In this document: one piece after another, positions 16,758 through 25,743 of the stretch | Layout: each line of letters opens with the position of its first letter | Numbering within the stretch: position 1 is the stretch's first letter | NCBI RefSeq assembly: GCF_015163075.1 | Contig: NZ_JADDXU010000002.1 | Coordinates: forward strand, 496,001 to 560,000 | DNA from: Streptomyces justiciae | Lineage (GTDB): Bacteria > Actinomycetota > Actinomycetes > Streptomycetales > Streptomycetaceae | DNA length: 64,000 nucleotides | Reading direction: 5' to 3' | Notes under the pieces: model-generated | Seen by the model: only the letters and a program-made list of their open reading frames with translations | What the model was told of the DNA's origin: nothing | Databases searched by the model: none | Position numbers and translations under genes: made by a program

Positions 16758-16788
16758 TTGCGTTGGAGCGCGCTCCACCCCATAGCGT
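16758..16788 (+). promoter_or_regulatory. MerR-type promoter with palindromic operator
   Basis: -35 TTGCGT (16758-16763) and -10 TAGCGT (16783-16788) are separated by 19 bp. The spacer holds the perfect palindrome TGGAGCGCGCTCCA (16764-16777). A 19-bp spacer with an internal palindrome is the hallmark of promoters untwisted by MerR-family activators. No merR gene is in the window. Confidence 0.7.
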
Positions 16789-16824
16789 CGTACGCACGAC
16801 GACCTGCCTGAAGGGGAACTGATC

Positions 16825-17877
16825 GTGCGTCACACACTGTTCGGCAAAACCGGCCTGCGCGTGAGCGAACTCGCTCTCGGCACCATGGTCATGGGCGACG
16901 ACCCCGCCCACGGCTCCGACAAGGAGACCAGCGCCCGGCTGCTGGACGCCTATGCCGACGCGGGCGGCAACTTCCTCGACACCGCGGACATCTACTCCGG
17001 CGGCGACTCCGAGCGCATCCTCGGCGAGCTTCTGGCAGGCCGGCGCGAGGAGTTCGTGCTGGCGAGCAAGTACACGTGCGGGACCCGCGACGGAGACCTC
17101 AACGCCGCCGGCAACCACCGCAAGAACCTGGTGCAGTCGCTGGAGGCGAGCCTGAGGCGGCTGCGCACCGACCGGCTGGACGTCCTGTGGGTGCACGCAC
17201 GGGACAACTTCACGCCGGTCGACGAGGTGATGCGGGCGCTGGACGACCTCGTACGGACGGGCAAGGTGCTGTACATCGGCGTCTCGGACTGGCCGGCCTG
17301 GGAGATCGCGCAGGCCAACACGCTGGCCGAGCTGCGGGGTTGGACCGCGTTCGCCGGTTCGCAGCTGCGCTACAACCTGCTGGAGCGGACTCCGGAGCGC
17401 GAACTGCTGCCGCAGGCCCGGGCGTTCGGCCAGGCGGTGTTCGCGTGGGCGCCGCTGGCGGCCGGGAAGCTCACCGGCAAGTACCGGCGCGGTGAGACGG
17501 GCCGGCTCGGCTCGGGCGGCGACAAGCCGAACCCGCAGCAGGAGGAGGTCGTCACCGCGGTCCTGGACATCGCCGAGCAGGGCGGCTGGAGTCCGGCCCA
17601 GGTGGCGCTGGCCTGGCTGCTGGGGCGCCCCGGGAACGTCGTGCCGATCATCGCGGCCACCAAGGAGCACCAGCTCGCCGACAACCTCGGCTGTGTCGAC
17701 GTCCGCCTCGACGCCGACGCAGTCGCCCGCCTCGACGAGGTGAGCGCGGTGCCCCTCGGTTTCCCGCACGACTTCGTACGGGAGCCGGCCGTCGTCCGCA
17801 CCATCTACGGCGACCGCTGGGAGACCATCGACGACCGCCGCTCGGGCTACCGGCGGACGGCGACGGACGTCCTCTAG
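16825..17877 (+). CDS. Aldo/keto reductase
   Basis: The 350-aa TIM-barrel NADPH-dependent reductase has a complete catalytic tetrad: NFLDTADIYSGG (Asp, Tyr), VLASKYTCG (Lys) and VLWVHARD (His). Cofactor loop segments GSQLRYNLLERTPERELLP and NVVPIIAATKEHQLADNL are also present. It probably reduces aldehydes or ketones. It starts at GTG 16825. The MerR-type promoter directly upstream suggests induction by an electrophile or toxic ligand. Confidence 0.93.
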   Translation: MRHTLFGKTGLRVSELALGTMVMGDDPAHGSDKETSARLLDAYADAGGNFLDTADIYSGGDSERILGELLAGRREEFVLASKYTCGTRDGDLNAAGNHRKNLVQSLEASLRRLRTDRLDVLWVHARDNFTPVDEVMRALDDLVRTGKVLYIGVSDWPAWEIAQANTLAELRGWTAFAGSQLRYNLLERTPERELLPQARAFGQAVFAWAPLAAGKLTGKYRRGETGRLGSGGDKPNPQQEEVVTAVLDIAEQGGWSPAQVALAWLLGRPGNVVPIIAATKEHQLADNLGCVDVRLDADAVARLDEVSAVPLGFPHDFVREPAVVRTIYGDRWETIDDRRSGYRRTATDVL

Positions 17878-17882
17878 GGCCG

Positions 17883-20396
17883 TCAGGCCAGCGGGGTCAC
17901 CGTCACCGAGTCGATCACCGGGGCGTGGGCGGACCGCTGGCCGTAGGTGTTCTTGGTGACGCCGTCGAAGTCGGGGAGCTCGTCGGCGGTGAACGTGACG
18001 GTGTTGGCGCCCTGTTGAAGGGTGACGGGGACGGCGAGCTGCCAGAAGTTGTTGAAGTGGAAGGTGGTGGGGAACAGGACGCGCCGGGTGCTGTCGCCGT
18101 TGACGCTGATGTCGGCGTGGCGGCAGACCGGGTCCGGGTTGTAGTGGGTGCCGGGCGGCTGCTCGCCGTTGGAGTAGCGGATCGTCAGCGCATGACGTCC
18201 GGGGCGGTCCGCCGTCACCGTCAGGGTGAGCGCGTTGCCGGGGCCGTGTCCCACACCGTCGACGGCCTTGCCGCCGGTGGCGTACGAGAAGGCGCCGACC
18301 TTCGCGGTGCCGCTCAGTTCCCCGTCCTCGGCGGCGTACGTCGTGGTCGGCAGCACCCCGCGCGACGGCCCCACGCTCAGCCGGTCCACGACGAGTCGGT
18401 CCGAAGTCGCCGTCACCGTCACCTTGTTGACGCCTCCTGCGAGAAAGAGCGGGATCTCCGTGTGCGGGACGGCACCGATCTCCTCGCCGTTGACCGTCAG
18501 CACGGCCTCGCCCTCCCCCGCCAGGGTCACCGCGGCCTCCCCGTCGTCCTCGGCGTGCACCCAGAACGTCACGGTGCCGCCGCGCGGGAGCACGGCCGCC
18601 GAGCCGTGGACGCGTGCGCCGCCGCCGAGGGCCGCGTACAGAGCGTCGTACGTCGCGATGGACTCCGTGTCGCGCAGGGCGAGTTCGATCCGGTCGACGA
18701 CCGCGTCACCCCGGGTCGCTCCGAGGTCGGGGTCCTGAGCGGCCAGGGTGACGCGGTGCGGGCCGGCGGTCAGGCGCACCGTGGTGTCGGTGTGGCCCCA
18801 CACGGCCCACTTGTAGCCGAGCGGCAGGCGCAGTTCGCGCGGGTCGTCGCCGTCGACGCGCAGGAAGACGTTGGTGGGGCCGTGCTCGCGCACCAGGTCG
18901 GCCTGGTTGTGGGAGTTGGCGTACACGCGGAGGTCGTACGTGCCGTCCCGCGGGACTTCGACGTCGAAGGCGAGGACGAGGTCGGAGCCGGTGCGCAGAC
19001 CGCCGACGTGATGGCCGCCCGAGGTGGCGAACTTGTCGACGTCCGCCGGAGATCCCTCGGGACCGTTCTTGGCGTAGCCACTGCCGGTGTACGCGGCGTC
19101 CTCGGCCTCGTACGTCCGCCGCCAACCGGCCGGGGACGACACGGGCGCGCCGGCGGGCGACAGGATCAACTGGTAGGCGGACATCGCGTCGAGGCCGGTG
19201 AGGGGCAGCGCGAGCCGGCCGTTCACCACCGGGAGCTCGCCCTCCCTCACGACCAACGGCCGGCCGGAGGCGCCGAGTTGGCCCGTCCACGGAATCTCCT
19301 GGAGCCGGGCGTGGACGGTGGCGCCGAAGACGTCCGGGTCGATGTGCTCGACGACGACCTCGGCGGCGCCGTCGGCCCCGCCGAACAGCACCCGCGCCTG
19401 CCGCTTGTCGCGGTCGAGCGTGGCGACGCCCTGGAGGGTGTACTGCACGTTGGGGTGGGGCGCGGTGACCGCGACGGTGTTGCCGGTCAACTGGCCGTAG
19501 GCGTTGAACAGCCACCACTGGCCGTTGGCCTTGTTGGCCTCGACCGCCGAGTCGTTGAGGTTGCCGGCGATGTTCCAGTACGCCATGTCTGCGTCGACCT
19601 TGGACTCCTCGATCGCGGAGATCCACTGGATCATCTGGCCGGGGACGGAGAGGTGGTAGTTGTGCGCGTACTCGTTGAGGTTGACCGGGAGCGGGCCGAT
19701 GCCCAACTCCCGCTCCCACGCCCGGTATTCGGCGACGTTGGTGCGCACCTCGGCGGGTGAGGAGAGCTCGTGCCAGGTGATGACGTCGGGCAGGACGTCG
19801 TTCTCCTTGGCGAACCTCAGGAATCCCTTGATCTCGGGGTAGAGGACGCAGGTGTTGGGGCCGGCGATCCGGGCGTCCGGGTGGCGGTCCTTGATCATGC
19901 GGTACACGTCGCGCCAGGCGGCGAAGTAGTGGCGCGGGTCGGTGCGCCAGGAGGTGCGGTCGTAGCTCCACTCCCCCTCGCCGAACATGTTGCCCTCGGG
20001 TTCGTTGAACGGCACGAAGACGACGTGGGACGCCAACTCGCCCATCGTCAGGACCTGTTCGACCTGTTTGCGGATGCTCTCCTTGAATCCGGCAAGGCGT
20101 TCCTCGCCGGTCGCGCCGGGCCATTCGTAGGGGAAGCCGCGCAGGATGTCGGTCATGTAGAGGTAGACGTCCCGGCCGCCCGCCGCGACGAAGGCAGGGA
20201 GGATCTCCAGGCCGTCGGCTCCGGGGTGCTGGACGCCGTCCTGGGCCTTGGTCGCGACCGTGCGGACGTACATGCCCTCGACTACGGCCCGGCTCGGGAC
20301 CCCGTCGCCGTACAGGCCGTAGAGCGTGCCACTGGCGCCGCCGTGGAAGGGGCCGGTCTCGGTCCCCAGGTCGACGGTGAGCGTCTCGGCTGCCAC
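17883..20396 (-). CDS. GH39-like (clan GH-A) glycoside hydrolase with C-terminal carbohydrate-binding modules
   Basis: The 837-aa protein begins with a (beta/alpha)8 catalytic domain of about 380 residues. VVFVPFNEPEGN holds the likely acid/base Glu of the NEP motif and PLPVNLNEYAH the likely nucleophile Glu, the arrangement of GH39-like clan GH-A enzymes. A beta-sandwich domain follows. Two CBM6/CBM35-type modules come next (RRTYEAEDAAYTGSGYAK near residue 430, and TTYAAEDGELSG near 690), with another beta segment between them. I chose GTG 20396 because AAAGAGGGA lies just upstream; ATGs at 20420 and 20435 are alternatives. None of these starts gives a signal peptide, odd for an enzyme with CBMs. 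Confidence 0.82.
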   Translation of the reverse strand: MAAETLTVDLGTETGPFHGGASGTLYGLYGDGVPSRAVVEGMYVRTVATKAQDGVQHPGADGLEILPAFVAAGGRDVYLYMTDILRGFPYEWPGATGEERLAGFKESIRKQVEQVLTMGELASHVVFVPFNEPEGNMFGEGEWSYDRTSWRTDPRHYFAAWRDVYRMIKDRHPDARIAGPNTCVLYPEIKGFLRFAKENDVLPDVITWHELSSPAEVRTNVAEYRAWERELGIGPLPVNLNEYAHNYHLSVPGQMIQWISAIEESKVDADMAYWNIAGNLNDSAVEANKANGQWWLFNAYGQLTGNTVAVTAPHPNVQYTLQGVATLDRDKRQARVLFGGADGAAEVVVEHIDPDVFGATVHARLQEIPWTGQLGASGRPLVVREGELPVVNGRLALPLTGLDAMSAYQLILSPAGAPVSSPAGWRRTYEAEDAAYTGSGYAKNGPEGSPADVDKFATSGGHHVGGLRTGSDLVLAFDVEVPRDGTYDLRVYANSHNQADLVREHGPTNVFLRVDGDDPRELRLPLGYKWAVWGHTDTTVRLTAGPHRVTLAAQDPDLGATRGDAVVDRIELALRDTESIATYDALYAALGGGARVHGSAAVLPRGGTVTFWVHAEDDGEAAVTLAGEGEAVLTVNGEEIGAVPHTEIPLFLAGGVNKVTVTATSDRLVVDRLSVGPSRGVLPTTTYAAEDGELSGTAKVGAFSYATGGKAVDGVGHGPGNALTLTVTADRPGRHALTIRYSNGEQPPGTHYNPDPVCRHADISVNGDSTRRVLFPTTFHFNNFWQLAVPVTLQQGANTVTFTADELPDFDGVTKNTYGQRSAHAPVIDSVTVTPLA

Positions 20397-20530
20397 GGCG
20401 TCCCTCTTTCGCCAGGACATGCGCTTGTTCGGCATGTCGTACACCAGTCGGCAAATCGAACCGACCGTAGAGACCGGACGTGGATCACGTCAACGGTGCG
20501 CGCGCCTCCTGGGCACGTCCCTCGGCGGGA

Positions 20531-21070
20531 TCAGGCGCGCAGCGCCCCCAGCCGCCCTTCCAACTGACCCAGCAACTCACCGAGCAGTCCCGCGAGTTCG
20601 CCCTGACGCCGCTGGTCGAGGACGGACAGGACGGCCGTCTCGTACGCGAGTTGCTCGGGCAGGATGCCGTCGACGATCTCGCGGCCCGCGTCCGTGAGGC
20701 GGACGTGGGCGACGCGGCGGTCCCGGGTGTCCCCGCGGCGTTCGACGAGGCCACGCTCGGTCAGCTGCTTGAGGCGCTTGGTGACGGCGGCGCCGGAGGA
20801 GAAGGTCTCCCGGGCCAGGTCGCCCGGCGTCAGTTCGTGCCCGGTGCGGCGCAGGGCGCCGAGCAGGTCGAACTCGGGGCGGCTGAGTCCGGCCCGGCGC
20901 AGTGGGGCGTCCTCGGCCTGCTGAAGGAGGGCGGCGCAGCGGTTGACGCGGCCGATGATCTCCATGGGGCCGGTGTCGAGACCGGGGTGGACGGCCTGCC
21001 ACTGCCGGACGACCGCGGAGACGGTGTCGCCCCCGGTCGCGTCCGCCTGCCGTCCGTTCGGTGCCGTCAT
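20531..21070 (-). CDS. MarR family transcriptional regulator
   Basis: The 179-aa winged-helix regulator has a typical MarR core: LSRPEFDLLGALRRTGHELTPGDLARETFSSGAAVTKRLKQLTERGLVERRGDTRDRRVAHVRLTDAGREIVDG. Its ATG overlaps the TGA of the upstream FUSC gene by 4 nt (ATGA), so the two are translationally coupled. It probably represses its own operon through the palindromes just before the FUSC start codon, with release by the exported compound. Confidence 0.93.
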   Translation of the reverse strand: MTAPNGRQADATGGDTVSAVVRQWQAVHPGLDTGPMEIIGRVNRCAALLQQAEDAPLRRAGLSRPEFDLLGALRRTGHELTPGDLARETFSSGAAVTKRLKQLTERGLVERRGDTRDRRVAHVRLTDAGREIVDGILPEQLAYETAVLSVLDQRRQGELAGLLGELLGQLEGRLGALRA

Positions 21071-22713
21071 GGCCGTATGCCCTCCGTCGTCGTGCTCCGG
21101 CGCACCTCCTGGTGCCGTACCGTCGCGGCGAGCGTACGGTGTCCGGTCTGCTCGGCGCGCACGACCCGCTCCTGGGGCAGCGCGCCCTGCCACCACTCGC
21201 CGGACGCGGCGTCGACGGCGGCCCGCAGCTCCACCAGGTGGGCGGCGAGGGCGCGACGGGCCGACTCCAGGGCGCGGGAGTCGGGGTGCGGCTCGGCGAG
21301 GAGGCGGGCGGTGTGTTCGCGGGCGCGTTCCACGGCGGCCAGCGTCCGCTCGATGCGGTTGCCCGCGCGGCGGTTGGTGACGACGATCGCGGCGCCGAAG
21401 CCGACCAACGCGCCGACGAGGGTGTCCACGACCCGCTCGGTGATCAGCCGGCCGGGCTCCTGGAAGCCGGCGAACTCGGTGATGAGCAGCGCCATCGGGG
21501 TGACGCAGACGCTGCCGAGCCAGTAGTTGCGGCCGATGAGCGCCTCGGCGCCGAAGTTGAAGGCGAGGCAGACCAGGACGAGGGCGGCCGGGCCGAGGTG
21601 GGCGAGCGGGACGACGGCGGCGAAGAGGAGGACGCCGGCGAGATTGCCGACGACGCGCTGGACGCCGCGGCTCCAGGTGAGGGTGAGGTTGGCCTGGTAG
21701 AGCGAGGCGGCGGTGACCAGGGCCCAGTACGGGCGGCCGACGCCGAGCGCGAGGGAGGCGTATCCGGCGAGGGCGCAGCCGATGGCGGTGCGCAGGGCGA
21801 GCGGGGTCAGCGGGCCGAGCCGGCGCCACAACGGGGTGGCAGGGGTGGCGAGTTCGGCGTCGACGCCGAGGAGTTCGCCGTGGTCCTCGGTGGGCGGGAC
21901 AGGACCGTTGCCGCGTAGGTCGCGGGCCCAGGCGCGCAGGCGTCGCGGGTCGGAGTCGACGGGGGCCGCGAGGGCGACCTCCGCGCGGACGACCAGCCGG
22001 TCCAGGGCGCGGCGGGTGGGGGTGCGGGCGCCGGCGGACAGCAGGGACTGCCAGGCGGCCTGGATCGCGGCGGCCGCGGCGGCCCTGCTCCGGGGGTCGC
22101 CCTGCTCGACGTACGCGGCCGTGGCGTTCAGGGCATGTGCGGTGGCCCGGCGCTCCGGGCCGTGCGGCCGGACCAGTCCGGGCGCCATGCCGACGATCCA
22201 GGCCCAGGCGCCCGCCGCGAGCGCGAGGGCGAGGTGGCCCGGCACCTGGGCGAGGGTCTGCGGGGCGAACAGGGAGGCCGCGGTGATGAAGGTGAGGACC
22301 ACGTTGCCGGGCGGGCCGACCCGGGTCGCGTCGCACAGCACCTTCTGCACGGCGGCCAGCAGGGCGCCGACGGCGACCAGGACGGCGGCGCTCGTGGTGA
22401 GCGAGGCGGTGACGAGGGAGACGGCGAGGCCGCCGACCATGCCGAGCACCACCCAGGCCAGGGCGCGGGCCCGTGCGGCGTAGGGGCGGTTGTGGGCGTA
22501 CAGCGCGCACAGGGAGCCGGCCATGGTGTACATCGCCAGGTCGAGACGGCCGAGCGCGAGCAGGGTGAGGTTCGGCGGGGCGACCGCGGCGACGACGCTC
22601 AGGGCGGGCTTGAACCAGATGTCCGAGGGGCGGCCGAGTCGGAGGACGCCGGCCAGGGGGAGGCGCCGGACGCGTGAGGGGGCGGGGGCGGGCGTGGCAC
22701 TGCTCATGCTCAT
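21067..22713 (-). CDS. FUSC family membrane protein (aromatic acid exporter type)
   Basis: The 548-aa protein has the FUSC architecture: two sets of about five to six membrane helices (roughly 25-180 and 315-445) separated and followed by cytoplasmic helical regions. The second set begins LGPLTPLALRTAIGCALAG and includes GVQRVVGNLAGVLL and RVVDTLVGALVGFG. AaeB-like members export aromatic carboxylic acids, and here the substrate is unknown. It is first in an operon with a MarR regulator. Two Met codons (22713, 22707) lie 5-11 bp from the operator. Confidence 0.88.
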   Translation of the reverse strand: MSMSSATPAPAPSRVRRLPLAGVLRLGRPSDIWFKPALSVVAAVAPPNLTLLALGRLDLAMYTMAGSLCALYAHNRPYAARARALAWVVLGMVGGLAVSLVTASLTTSAAVLVAVGALLAAVQKVLCDATRVGPPGNVVLTFITAASLFAPQTLAQVPGHLALALAAGAWAWIVGMAPGLVRPHGPERRATAHALNATAAYVEQGDPRSRAAAAAAIQAAWQSLLSAGARTPTRRALDRLVVRAEVALAAPVDSDPRRLRAWARDLRGNGPVPPTEDHGELLGVDAELATPATPLWRRLGPLTPLALRTAIGCALAGYASLALGVGRPYWALVTAASLYQANLTLTWSRGVQRVVGNLAGVLLFAAVVPLAHLGPAALVLVCLAFNFGAEALIGRNYWLGSVCVTPMALLITEFAGFQEPGRLITERVVDTLVGALVGFGAAIVVTNRRAGNRIERTLAAVERAREHTARLLAEPHPDSRALESARRALAAHLVELRAAVDAASGEWWQGALPQERVVRAEQTGHRTLAATVRHQEVRRSTTTEGIRP

Positions 22714-22717
22714 AAGC

Positions 22718-22741
22718 TTAACAGGTGTTTTACCTGTAAAA
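22718..22741. promoter_or_regulatory. Overlapping palindromes, probable MarR operator
   Basis: ACAGGT-GTTTT-ACCTGT (22721-22737) overlaps TTTTAC-CT-GTAAAA (22728-22741), both with perfect 6-bp arms. They lie 5-28 bp upstream of the FUSC ATG, in an otherwise GC-rich region. The placement would block transcription or initiation of the FUSC-marR operon. Confidence 0.65.
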
Positions 22742-22860
22742 GATAGCTGGCGACCTGCTGTGCTCCGTCGAATGCTCCCCGTGTACACCCTTGCGCTTGC
22801 GTGCGCGCCGCGTGACCGGGGCATCCCCTCCCCGTCCGACCGTCTAGCGGGGAGGCGCGT

Positions 22861-23394
22861 GTGCACGGACCGGCTTCGCCCGGCTGGCTGCTGGTCGCGC
22901 TGTGCGCGGCGACCGGGGCCTACTGCCTGCTGCGGATGCGCAGCGACGTCGAGGAGCAGCGCCGCGCGGCGGGCGGCGAGGCGCTCATGGGCTTCGGCAT
23001 GGCCGCGATGGCCGTCCCGGCCGCGGTGTTCACCCCGCCCTCGTGGGCCTGGGCGGCGTACGCGGCCGTGTTCGGAGCGGCGGCCCTGCGGGCCCTGTGG
23101 GCGGCGCGGACCAGCGCCCACCATCTGCATCACCTGGTGGGGGCGTCGGCGATGGTCTACATGGCGGTCGTGATGGCGGCGTCACCCGGGCATCACGGCG
23201 GCGGCTCCGGGGTTCCCGTGGTGACGGGGGTACTGCTGCTCTACTTCATGGGCTACGTGCTGCTCTCCGGCGTACGGCTGGTGCCCGCCACGGCCGGGGG
23301 CGGAACCGTCGGGTGGGGCGACCGGCCCGAAGTGGCGCGGGCATGCCGGCTGTCGATGGGGATCGCGATGGTGGCGATGCTGGCGACGCTCTGA
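22861..23394 (+). CDS. DUF5134 membrane protein
   Basis: The 177-aa protein has about five membrane helices and a histidine-rich centre (SAHHLHHLVGASAMVYM, SPGHHG), as in DUF5134. Helix-embedded histidines may bind metal, but no function is established. It starts at GTG after GGGGAGG. The next gene on the strand, 94 bp on, is an M56-type membrane peptidase, a pairing that recurs in actinomycetes. Confidence 0.82.
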   Translation: MHGPASPGWLLVALCAATGAYCLLRMRSDVEEQRRAAGGEALMGFGMAAMAVPAAVFTPPSWAWAAYAAVFGAAALRALWAARTSAHHLHHLVGASAMVYMAVVMAASPGHHGGGSGVPVVTGVLLLYFMGYVLLSGVRLVPATAGGGTVGWGDRPEVARACRLSMGIAMVAMLATL

Positions 23395-23488
23395 CGACTC
23401 CGCACCACTGTGGCCGTAGCCGTGTCCTGCGTCACTTTGCCGCGGGATGTCGTACCCGTGGGCGGCGGGCCGCTCATAGGGTGCTCCC

Positions 23489-24433
23489 ATGATGGTCCCC
23501 GCGGCACTGTTGCTGCTCGGCGCCCTGACCGCCGTAGTCGCCCCTCGGCTACTCGCCCGGGCCGACTGGCCGGACCGTGAACCGGTGGTCGCGCTGTGGG
23601 CGTGGCAGTGCGCGGTGGCGGCCGTACTCCTGTGCTGCGCCCTGTCGATGACACTGAGCGCGGCGGCGGCCTGGCAGGCGGTGCGCGGCCATGTGTTCGC
23701 GCCGGCACCGCGCTCGGTGGTGGAGGCCTACGCGCTCGGGGCGGGCGGCACCTGGGCGGCGACAACGGCCGTGACGCTGGCGCTCGGTGGGGTGTGGAGC
23801 GCGGCGATGCTGGTGCGCGAGGTCGTACGGGCGCGGGCGCGGCGTCGGCTGCGCCGGGCCGAACTCCTGGTACGGGCCCCGCTGTTGCCCGGCGAGGAGG
23901 GCAGCACCGGTCGTCTCGTGGTCCTCGAGGGTGAGCGCCCCGACGCCTGGTGGCTGTCCGGTCCGGCACCCCAACTGGTCGTCACCACGGCCGCGTTGCG
24001 ACGCCTGAAGGGCCGTCAGCTCGATGCCCTGCTGGCCCATGAGGAGGGGCACGCGCAGGCCCGGCACGACTGGCTGCTGCACTGTTCGTCGGCGTTGGCG
24101 GGCGGGTTTCCCCAGGTGCCGGTGTTCGCGGCGTTCCGCGACGAGATGCACCGGCTGGTCGAGCTCGCCGCGGACGACATGGCGTCCCGCCGCTTCGGCC
24201 GGTTGACCACGGCGCTGGCGCTGGTGGAACTCAACGAGGACCGCGGTGTGTTCGGCCCCGGCCCGACCCCGCAGGCCCACGTGCCCCAGCGCGTCCACCG
24301 CCTCCTCACGCCCCCGGACCGGCTGCCGCCCACCCGGCGCCTGGGACTCACCGCCACGGCGGCGCTGGTGCCGTTGGTGCCGCTGCTGGTGGCGTTCGTA
24401 CCGGGGTTGCGGGCGCTGGGCTGGGGCGGCTGA
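23489..24433 (+). CDS. M56/BlaR1-like membrane metallopeptidase
   Basis: The 314-aa protein has four membrane helices (about 1-22, 34-60, 87-110, 283-306). The zinc-protease motif HEEGH (184-188) lies in DALLAHEEGHAQARHDWLLH. A downstream VELAADDMASRRFG supplies the third zinc ligand region, as in M48/M56 enzymes. BlaR1-like members cleave a BlaI-type repressor, but no blaI gene lies beside it here and no sensor domain is appended. It may process another membrane or cytosolic target. Confidence 0.88.
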   Translation: MMVPAALLLLGALTAVVAPRLLARADWPDREPVVALWAWQCAVAAVLLCCALSMTLSAAAAWQAVRGHVFAPAPRSVVEAYALGAGGTWAATTAVTLALGGVWSAAMLVREVVRARARRRLRRAELLVRAPLLPGEEGSTGRLVVLEGERPDAWWLSGPAPQLVVTTAALRRLKGRQLDALLAHEEGHAQARHDWLLHCSSALAGGFPQVPVFAAFRDEMHRLVELAADDMASRRFGRLTTALALVELNEDRGVFGPGPTPQAHVPQRVHRLLTPPDRLPPTRRLGLTATAALVPLVPLLVAFVPGLRALGWGG

Positions 24434-24565
24434 GCGGCGGGCGCCACCCGGTCGTCGATCCCGGCGGTCCGGCTCGATACCTCGTCACCCTCGCCACCAC
24501 GGCGTGATCCACGGGGCAACCGGCGGAATTGGCCTCCGGCCCCCATGGTCGGCGAGGATCGTTGT

Positions 24566-25237
24566 ATGCACTCCCCGCCCGTCGACGCCCCGCCCAGCCC
24601 GCCGGACCACCGCATCGCCGTCCGGGCGGCCGGGGTCCTGACCGTGTGCTCCGTGCTGCTCCTCACGCTCGTCGCGGTCCGCTGGCATCCCCTGATGAGC
24701 TTCGACGGGGACATCGCCGACACGACCCATCGGTGGGCGGTCGAGGATTCCGGGCTGACCCACACGTTCCGCATCCTCACGGACTGGGTGTGGGACCCGT
24801 GGACGATGCGATTGCTGTGCGCGGTGGTCGTGGTGTGGCTGGTGTGGAGACGGGCGGCGTGGTGGACGGCGGGGTGGCTGGCGGTCACGTGCGCGGTCGG
24901 CACGTTGATCCAGCAGTCCCTCAAGGCGGCGGTGGACCGGCCCCGCCCGGTCTGGCCGGACCCGGTCGACACGGCCCACTTCGCGGCGTACCCCTCGGGT
25001 CACGCGATGACGGCCACGGTCGTCCTGGGCCTCCTCCTGTGGCTCCTGCACCACCACGGCGTGCGCCGCGCCCTGTGGCGCACGGCCCTCACCCTCTCCG
25101 TCGTCTCCGTCCTGGGCGTCGGCCTCACCCGCATCTGGCTCGGCGTCCACTGGACCTCGGACGTCCTCGGCGGCTGGCTGCTGGGCGCTCTGGTGGTGGC
25201 GGTGGCAGTTCTGGTGCACGGGCGTCGACAGGCGTGA
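24566..25237 (+). CDS. PAP2-family phosphatase
   Basis: The 223-aa membrane phosphatase has the full PAP2 signature: KAAVDRPRP (K120, R125), YPSGHAM (PSGH 143-146) and TRIWLGVHWTSDVLGG (R189, H195, D199). About five to six helices surround these outward-facing loops. Likely substrates are phosphatidate, undecaprenyl pyrophosphate or similar lipid phosphates. I chose the ATG at 24566, which has a GAGG site. Its stop overlaps the GTG of the next gene, so both are coupled. Confidence 0.92.
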   Translation: MHSPPVDAPPSPPDHRIAVRAAGVLTVCSVLLLTLVAVRWHPLMSFDGDIADTTHRWAVEDSGLTHTFRILTDWVWDPWTMRLLCAVVVVWLVWRRAAWWTAGWLAVTCAVGTLIQQSLKAAVDRPRPVWPDPVDTAHFAAYPSGHAMTATVVLGLLLWLLHHHGVRRALWRTALTLSVVSVLGVGLTRIWLGVHWTSDVLGGWLLGALVVAVAVLVHGRRQA

Positions 25238-25734
25238 GGTACACGTACGTGGGGCCGCCCGAGATCAGGGCGTCGGTGCGACCGGGCTCCGAGGGCCGCG
25301 CCATCCGCTCCGCCGCGGATCTCGACGTCTGGGTGTCCGAGCGGGGCGCGGACGAGGCGGCCGAGCCGTACACCTTCGTCGTCGACCTGGACGGCGTCCT
25401 GCGGCTCGCGCCCCGGCGCAGCGAGCATGTGGCGTGTGCCGGGGGTCGTGCCGTCCTGGCCGCGGGCGAGATGGCATTCGTCCGCGTCGCGGGGCGCTGG
25501 ACCGTTCACGAGGTCAGCAACCACTCGACCGGCTACTGCCCGGACCTGGCGTCATGGGCGGCGGTCGCCCACGCGCTCGACCTGGCCGGTGTCGCCCGTC
25601 CCGGGCGCTTCACCCACGAAGTGGTGTTCCGGCGCTGCGAGGGCTGTCGTGCGTGTTCGGTCGTGCGCGAGGGGGATTTCGTCTGTGTGTTCTGTGGCGG
25701 TGAGCTGCCTCTGGAGTGGAACGTCGGCTCGTAG
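25234..25734 (+). CDS. Unknown protein with C-terminal zinc-ribbon-like cysteines
   Basis: The 166-aa soluble protein starts at a GTG overlapping the PAP2 stop (GTGA). The C-terminus carries CEGCRACSVVREGDFVCVFCGGELP, two CxxC pairs spaced like a zinc ribbon, with an extra cysteine. The N-terminal part (residues 1-120) has no motif I recognise. VVDLDGVLRLAPRRSEHVAC and VHEVSNHSTGYCPD recall small binding domains. Translational coupling to a PAP2 phosphatase suggests a joint role, which I cannot define. Confidence 0.78.
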   Translation: MRYTYVGPPEIRASVRPGSEGRAIRSAADLDVWVSERGADEAAEPYTFVVDLDGVLRLAPRRSEHVACAGGRAVLAAGEMAFVRVAGRWTVHEVSNHSTGYCPDLASWAAVAHALDLAGVARPGRFTHEVVFRRCEGCRACSVVREGDFVCVFCGGELPLEWNVGS

Positions 25735-25743
25735 GATCTCCGC

